DNA of 10,582 bases from an uncultured Collinsella sp. (GTDB taxonomy: Bacteria; Actinomycetota; Coriobacteriia; Coriobacteriales; Coriobacteriaceae). The DNA lies in NCBI GenBank assembly GCA_900544225.1, contig UQUD01000063.1:1-10582 (forward strand), read 5' to 3'. Under the pieces are notes generated by a model. That model had not been told where the DNA came from and made no database searches. It saw only the letters and a program-made list of their open reading frames with translations. Positions 6,866-10,582 of this stretch are shown piece by piece. Both the position numbers and the translations under genes were made by a program. Every line of letters starts with the position of its first letter. Positions within the stretch are counted from its first letter, which is position 1.

Positions 6866-8404
6866 CTAATCCGCATCAACCACGCGAAGCAGATAGGCCA
6901 CACGCGTCGCCGCCGTGCACTTAAAGCGTTCGTCCGCGCGAACTCCGGCGACCCACACCACGGCACCTCCCGGCGCCGTCCTCACCATGGGCACGCCGGC
7001 GCGCTCGGAAACGGGAATGCGAGCCTCTCCTAGCAAGTCGGATACCTTCTTGCTTCGGCCACTCATTCCTAACGGGCACATCACATCTCCCGGTGCGGGA
7101 CCGTCCACCCACAGGCGCGCCAATCGCGCCTCGACAGGGATCTCGCCACGTGAGCCCGCCAGGATCCGCTCACTATCGCTGTCGGCAAAACCCAGAGCAG
7201 CCGCGTCCACCAAAGCCGTCACTTCCCCGGCAGCCGCAAGCTCACGAGCGCGGCGCACGATATCACATCCCGGCTCAACGGCCATCGACTCTGCGACCAA
7301 CATGCGTCCCCCGCCCAACGGCAAACGGCCGGGTACGGTAACCCAGTCCGCGACCAGGCCCTCGCGAGCCACCGGCGCCTTAAACGCCAGCATGCCAAAT
7401 TCGACGCGTGCGTCAATCCCCGCCGGAAGCGTGACCGAGCCTGCGCCCTCAGCAACGCAGGAAAGGACTCGCTCCACATGTCGCATCTCTGGACGAGCGT
7501 CCGGATCGATGCGTTTAATCGCCAGTCGCACGATGCGCCGCGCAATCACCACCTCGGCCGCAGCAAGGCGCCTGGCATCGAGCACCAGCGCGCCCGCCAC
7601 CTCTTTGCGCAGGCAGCTTCGAAACGCCTGTGCCGACAGCTGGGATAGAAACGCATCTTCGTCACCAAGGATCTCGCAGGCGGCGCCAATCGTCTTGCAC
7701 ACACTCGCATTACGCTGCGCCACCACTGGCATCACCCGATGGCGCACATAGTTTCGCAGATACGAGACATCCTCGTTGCTCTCGTCTTCACGCCATGGCT
7801 GACCATGTACCTGCAGATAGCCCACAAGCTCGCCATGAGTTAGGTCGAGCAAGGGGCGCACCACAATATTCCTTCGACGGGGAATGCTCGAAAGCCCAGC
7901 TGGGCCCGACCCCTTAATGGCGTTCATCAAAAATGTTTCCGCGCGGTCCGAAGAGGTATGGGCAGTACAGATACGCGCCGCCGTTCTCGGCGTCCCCGTC
8001 TTGGCGCACAGCTCGCGTACATACCTTCGCGCCGCGGCATAGCGCACCTCGCGCGCCGCCGCCTCGATATTTCCCGACTCCCCATCAAAATAAGCGTGCT
8101 CCACACACAGCGGTAAACCATATTGCGCGCAGAGCTCACGCACAAAGGCCTCGTCGCCATCGGACGCCTTGCCTCGTAGATGATGGTTTACATGCAGCAC
8201 ATGAAGGCGCTCGCGAGCAATGGGGGCAACGCCGCGCCCATCTTGGATATCCAGCTTTGATGTGCACGCCATAAGAAGCAGCGCCGTCGAGTCCGCACCG
8301 CCTGATACCATGAGTACCACAGGAGCAGCCTGCTGCCTCGTCCGTGTCCCATCGACTGCCACAGGCGCGGCATGGTGTCCGTAATGCTGTGATACCGTTG
8401 GCAT
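6866..8404 (-). CDS. tilS: tRNA(Ile)-lysidine synthetase TilS
   Basis: Predicted 512-aa cytoplasmic ATP-dependent enzyme that attaches lysine to C34 of tRNA-Ile2 (CAU anticodon), switching it from methionine to isoleucine decoding of AUA. The N-terminal PP-loop ATPase domain carries SGGADS (34-39), HVNHHLRG (71-78), TAHTSSDRAET (148-158), GSGPAGL (165-171), RPLL (183-186) and the SYLRNYVRHRVMP stretch (214-226). The TilS_C domain is clear near the end (PLGMSGRSKKVSDLLGEARIP, then VVWVAGVRADERF). An N-terminal extension of roughly 28 residues precedes the PP-loop strand, and the total exceeds the about 430 aa of the E. coli enzyme. The start is supported by the strong site GAGGAGGAA (8409-8417). 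It is divergent from the MBL gene with only 48 bases between starts, and is followed by hpt and ftsH. Confidence 0.96.
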   Translation of the reverse strand: MPTVSQHYGHHAAPVAVDGTRTRQQAAPVVLMVSGGADSTALLLMACTSKLDIQDGRGVAPIARERLHVLHVNHHLRGKASDGDEAFVRELCAQYGLPLCVEHAYFDGESGNIEAAAREVRYAAARRYVRELCAKTGTPRTAARICTAHTSSDRAETFLMNAIKGSGPAGLSSIPRRRNIVVRPLLDLTHGELVGYLQVHGQPWREDESNEDVSYLRNYVRHRVMPVVAQRNASVCKTIGAACEILGDEDAFLSQLSAQAFRSCLRKEVAGALVLDARRLAAAEVVIARRIVRLAIKRIDPDARPEMRHVERVLSCVAEGAGSVTLPAGIDARVEFGMLAFKAPVAREGLVADWVTVPGRLPLGGGRMLVAESMAVEPGCDIVRRARELAAAGEVTALVDAAALGFADSDSERILAGSRGEIPVEARLARLWVDGPAPGDVMCPLGMSGRSKKVSDLLGEARIPVSERAGVPMVRTAPGGAVVWVAGVRADERFKCTAATRVAYLLRVVDAD

Positions 8405-8432
8405 TCGCTTCCTCCTCTATTCGTCCGCACCC

Positions 8433-8438
8433 ATTGTA
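8433..8438 (-). promoter_or_regulatory. Candidate -10 box (TACAAT) for tilS
   Basis: GATACAAT on the minus strand lies 28 bases before the tilS ATG, in the 48-base divergent gap. The -35 would fall inside the first codons of the MBL gene and has no consensus match. No matching promoter for the MBL gene could be picked in this gap; its own would overlap the tilS start region. Confidence 0.4.
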
Positions 8439-8452
8439 TCCTTTGGAATCTT

Positions 8453-9262
8453 ATGCCTCGTCTGCACCTTCATATCCTCGGCAGTGGCTCTAAAGGCAAC
8501 TGCGCGCTCATCGAGGGCCCGCAGGGGCTCATTATGGTCGATGACGGACTGTCCCGCCGTGAGACACTCAAGCGCATGGCAGAGCTCGGCCTTTCGGCAG
8601 ACGACGTATCCGCCCTTGTGGTCACCCATGAGCACGGCGACCATATTAAGGGCCTTGAGGTGTGGTGTAAGCATTGGAATGGCCCGGTCTTTTCCAGCAG
8701 AGGCACGCTCACATCAAAAGAAAGCCTCGCACATCTGCCTGTTGAGGAATTCGACCCAGGCGACACCCTCTCTATTGCCGGAGTCTGCATTCAGACGTAT
8801 TCGACATCCCACGACGTCGTCAATCCCGTCGGCTACCGGTTTGACGCTCAGGGTGATTCGATTGGCTTTGCAACCGACACCGGCGCGTTGTCGAAGCATG
8901 CCATCGATACGCTCAAGGACTGTCGCATTCTCGCACTCGAAAGCAACCACGACGTGGCCATGCTACGTCAAGGAGACTATCCTCGCTTTCTTCAGGAACG
9001 CATCCTGTCTGCAAAAGGGCATCTCTCCAACGATCAGGCCGCCGAAGCCGCACGTGCGCTGGTAACCGATCACACCGAGCAGCTTATCGCGATGCACATT
9101 AGCCAAGACAACAATCGCCCAAGCCTTACCGTCAAAAGCTATGCAAACTCACTTGGGGCAACACTCGACAACGAGCTTGGCAGCACCGCCACCCGCGTTG
9201 AGGGACTGCATAAACTCACGATACGTCCCGCAGGGCAATATCGGCCCATGACCATTCAGTAG
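8453..9262 (+). CDS. MBL-fold metallo-hydrolase, WalJ/YycJ type
   Basis: Predicted 269-aa metallo-beta-lactamase-fold hydrolase close to the YycJ (WalJ) family, proposed to act as a 5'-3' DNA exonuclease in DNA repair. The N terminus LHILGSGSKGNC (5-16) matches the family's SGSxGN start. Metal-binding residues are in THEHGDH (58-64: H59, H61, D63, H64), H120 in TSHD, D142 in TDTG and H190 in the GHLSN motif. The segment LESNHDVAMLRQGDYPRFLQERI (162-184) is characteristic of YycJ-like proteins. The length is normal. In Firmicutes the gene sits by the WalRK two-component system; none is seen here. The ribosome site before ATG 8453 is weak (TTTGGAA at 8442-8448). It is divergent from tilS and ends at the terminator shared with hsp20. 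Confidence 0.88.
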   Translation: MPRLHLHILGSGSKGNCALIEGPQGLIMVDDGLSRRETLKRMAELGLSADDVSALVVTHEHGDHIKGLEVWCKHWNGPVFSSRGTLTSKESLAHLPVEEFDPGDTLSIAGVCIQTYSTSHDVVNPVGYRFDAQGDSIGFATDTGALSKHAIDTLKDCRILALESNHDVAMLRQGDYPRFLQERILSAKGHLSNDQAAEAARALVTDHTEQLIAMHISQDNNRPSLTVKSYANSLGATLDNELGSTATRVEGLHKLTIRPAGQYRPMTIQ

Positions 9263-9278
9263 ATCGTCTTAAACAGAA

Positions 9279-9310
9279 AAAGGGGCCGGGAATCACTTCC
9301 CAGCCCCTTT
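9279..9310. terminator. Bidirectional terminator between the MBL gene and hsp20
   Basis: AAAGGGGC (9279-9286) pairs with GCCCCTTT (9303-9310), and after one C/A mismatch GGGAA (9288-9292) pairs with TTCCC (9297-9301) around a TCAC loop. The tail is T-rich on the minus strand (TTTTTCTGTTT) but short on the plus strand, so it is stronger for hsp20. The two genes converge here. Confidence 0.85.
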
Positions 9311-9342
9311 AACGTAGGCACCGATGTTAATAGCCGATAGCG

Positions 9343-9774
9343 CTAGTCGATGGAAATCTTCGTAACGTTCTTCTTCTCGACAATCTTAGGAACCGTAACA
9401 GTAAGGATGCCGTCAGCGTACTTTGCAGAAAGGCCTTCGCTCGAGGCATCCTTCAGGTACACACCGCGCGTCGCGCTGTACGAGCTAAACTCCTTCTGCA
9501 GGAAGTTCTTGCCCTCGTTCTCTTCGCTCTCCTCGACATTCACGCTAATGGAAAGACGACCCTCATTAAGCTCAACATCGATGTCATCCTTTGCGACGCC
9601 GGTTAAATAGGCCTTGACCTCGTACCCGTCGCCCTTGTCCTCAACATCGACAGGAAAAGCCTTGGAGGCAATCGAGTTATTTGCCAGATCAGTCATATCA
9701 TCAAAGAGATCAAACAACGAGCTAGCAGAGGGACGAACACCAAAAACCGAACGATAAGGAACCATGCTTGCCAT
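9343..9774 (-). CDS. Small heat-shock protein, Hsp20/alpha-crystallin family
   Basis: Predicted 143-aa ATP-independent holdase chaperone that binds unfolding proteins in large oligomers. The alpha-crystallin domain spans about residues 40-131: AYLTGVAKDDIDVELNEGRLSISV (55-78) and the hallmark GILTVTVPK (122-130). The C terminus holds an IXI-like motif (I140-S-I142), which docks neighbouring dimers. The Phe-rich start (FDLFDDM) is typical of the variable N-terminal arm. The open frame reaches an ATG at 9807, but AAGGAG (9783-9788) eight bases before the ATG at 9774 decides the start; a further ATG at 9765 is less well placed. The gene is monocistronic, ending at the shared terminator. Stress control is expected, but no CIRCE or HAIR operator is visible; the upstream region has other repeats. 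Confidence 0.93.
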   Translation of the reverse strand: MASMVPYRSVFGVRPSASSLFDLFDDMTDLANNSIASKAFPVDVEDKGDGYEVKAYLTGVAKDDIDVELNEGRLSISVNVEESEENEGKNFLQKEFSSYSATRGVYLKDASSEGLSAKYADGILTVTVPKIVEKKNVTKISID

Positions 9775-10051
9775 GACTACCACTCCTTCTAGGGACTGCC
9801 GAGCCATCTTCCAGGTGGCAGGGACTTCGTTTGACGCTCTAATATATGCCCAACGATTACGTATATATACATTTTACTATAAAGTTTTTTAAGTCTCTTT
9901 CTATAAGCATATCTAAGTCTGTTTGACTAAGGTTCTAGTGAGGTAAAGGTTCTTTGAACCATGTCTTGAATACCATATACGCACCTGTCAAAACGAAGCG
10001 AGGGGCTTACAATGAGCGCATACACGTTGTTAATGACAACCTAAGGGCATC
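9775..10051. promoter_or_regulatory. AT-rich divergent control region of hsp20 and the membrane-anchored protein
   Basis: This 277-base gap is much richer in A and T (especially 9839-9960) than the rest. It contains direct repeats TAAGTCTCTTT (9890-9900) and TAAGTCTGTTT (9914-9924) spaced 24 bases, direct repeats AAGGTTCT (9929-9936 and 9946-9953) spaced 17 bases, the inverted repeat GGTTC-TTT-GAACC (9948-9960), and the 10-bp palindrome GTATATATAC (9861-9870). Several AT-rich -10-like hexamers face hsp20 (for example TATAGT at 9877-9882), but I cannot choose one. The repeats may be regulator sites (inference). The leader of hsp20 could also form a hairpin around GCCA/TGGC at about 9811-9827. 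Confidence 0.4.
9985..10013 (+). promoter_or_regulatory. Candidate promoter for the membrane-anchored protein
   Basis: CTGTCA (9985-9990) is followed after 17 bases by TACAAT (10008-10013), the best-formed promoter in the window. Transcription would start near 10020, about 32 bases before the ATG at 10052. Confidence 0.6.
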
Positions 10052-10522
10052 ATGGACGATCAGACCTCCGACAATTCGTATGAGCCGCTGCAGAACGATA
10101 GTTCTGCCTATTCACAGCCCAGACGCTACCATCGTCCCCATATTTCCCAAGAGCCCATTAACGATGCAGAGCCTGAGTATGTAACTCGTAATCGATATCA
10201 AACTCTTGAAGAATCTCAATCAGCGCGCAGACACATGGGTGTCGCCTCGAGCGATCCGGTGTATCTCAAAGATGCCCCCTTATCCAAAAACAGCGTATGC
10301 AGCCAGGAGCAGACACAAACACCAACCAAGCAACATCGTAGAGGGCCCCGTCCCAAGCAAACTCTAACGCATTCCGCCCGCTATCTTGAGACGCCTAAGC
10401 AGGGGAAATCGATATTTACATCGTCAAACAGACGACGCAAACAGCACCGTCTCCAAATGGCACTCTTGATCATTGCCATCGTGGCAATCGTGCTGGTCAT
10501 TCATTTTGTTTTCTTCAAATAG
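10052..10522 (+). CDS. Hypothetical protein with disordered basic body and C-terminal membrane anchor
   Basis: Unrecognised 156-aa protein. Residues 1-130 are hydrophilic, rich in Ser, Gln, Pro, Arg and Lys, with no fold-like pattern; residues 1-60 are more acidic/neutral and 95-134 strongly basic (HRRGPRPK at 95-102, NRRRKQHR at 126-133). A single hydrophobic helix of about 20 residues follows (135-154, MALLIIAIVAIVLVIHFVFF) and the chain ends in Lys, with no domain after it. The positive charge before the helix suggests the body stays in the cytoplasm with the tail crossing the membrane. There is no signal peptide, one cysteine and no catalytic motif. AAGGG just before the ATG and the promoter at 9985-10013 support expression. 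It is less G+C-rich than its neighbours. It could be a cytoplasmic-membrane tether or DNA/RNA-contacting anchor, but that is speculation. Confidence 0.8.
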   Translation: MDDQTSDNSYEPLQNDSSAYSQPRRYHRPHISQEPINDAEPEYVTRNRYQTLEESQSARRHMGVASSDPVYLKDAPLSKNSVCSQEQTQTPTKQHRRGPRPKQTLTHSARYLETPKQGKSIFTSSNRRRKQHRLQMALLIIAIVAIVLVIHFVFFK

Positions 10523-10570
10523 AAAAGGCTATTAAGCCATAGAGGCGTTTAGCCCATATCGACCAAACGC

Positions 10571-10582
10571 AAAAAAGGGGGA
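10571..10582. terminator. Possible left arm of a terminator cut by the window edge
   Basis: AAAAAAGGGGGA at the very end looks like the first arm of an A/G-rich hairpin such as those at 1627 and 9279. A separate weak stem, GCGTTT (10545-10550) with AAACGC (10565-10570), precedes it. The missing right arm prevents confirmation. Confidence 0.3.

Noticed and set aside
9775..9960. CIRCE (HrcA) or HAIR (HspR) operator upstream of hsp20
   Set aside because: Neither TTAGCACTC-N9-GAGTGCTAA nor CTTGAGT-N7-ACTCAAG is present, even allowing a few mismatches by eye.
9948..9960. LexA-type SOS box
   Set aside because: The inverted repeat is GGTTC-TTT-GAACC, whereas the Gram-positive LexA box has GAAC before GTTC with a four-base spacer; the orientation is reversed.
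9954..10184. A 76-codon plus-strand frame starting with TTG and overlapping the membrane-protein start
   Set aside because: It runs through the promoter and overlaps the better-supported 156-aa frame, with no ribosome site.

Overview
The window is about 10.6 kb of chromosomal DNA with high G+C and strongly G/C-biased third codon positions. Its content is mostly housekeeping: RNA methylation, tRNA modification, purine salvage, membrane proteolysis, an MBL-fold nuclease-like protein and a small heat-shock protein. Protein features and the tilS-hpt-ftsH order fit a Gram-positive bacterium. The high G+C, the long FtsH and TilS and the general style suggest an actinobacterial gut anaerobe of class Coriobacteriia, possibly Collinsella. 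The taxonomic call is an inference; no rRNA or marker search was possible.

Layout: (1) 162-1598 (+), an RlmD/TrmA-type Fe-S 23S rRNA uracil methyltransferase with a Lys/Ser-rich tail, ending at a bidirectional terminator. (2) 1677-2498 (-), a YcdX-like PHP phosphohydrolase, and 2664-3848 (-), a class I PLP aminotransferase, each with its own candidate promoter. (3) 3908-3969, a near-perfect 62-bp REP-like palindrome lying between the aminotransferase promoter and the ftsH terminator. (4) 4038-8404 (-), the block tilS-hpt-ftsH, in which hpt and ftsH are separated by one base. (5) 8453-9262 (+), a WalJ/YycJ-type MBL hydrolase divergent from tilS. (6) 9343-9774 (-), an Hsp20 chaperone sharing an AT-rich 277-bp intergenic region with (7) 10052-10522 (+), an unknown protein with a disordered basic body and a C-terminal membrane anchor.

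The genes work together mainly in the tilS-hpt-ftsH cluster. TilS makes lysidine at the tRNA-Ile2 wobble base, Hpt salvages hypoxanthine/guanine, and FtsH degrades membrane and regulatory proteins. This neighbourhood is conserved in many Gram-positive bacteria. FtsH and Hsp20 both belong to protein quality control but are separately transcribed. Candidate promoters across the window repeatedly use the -10 hexamer TACAAT.

I found no mobile-element gene, CRISPR array, tRNA, rRNA or defence system. The least ordinary items are the long palindrome, the unknown tail-anchored-like protein, and the repeat-rich AT-rich region between it and hsp20.
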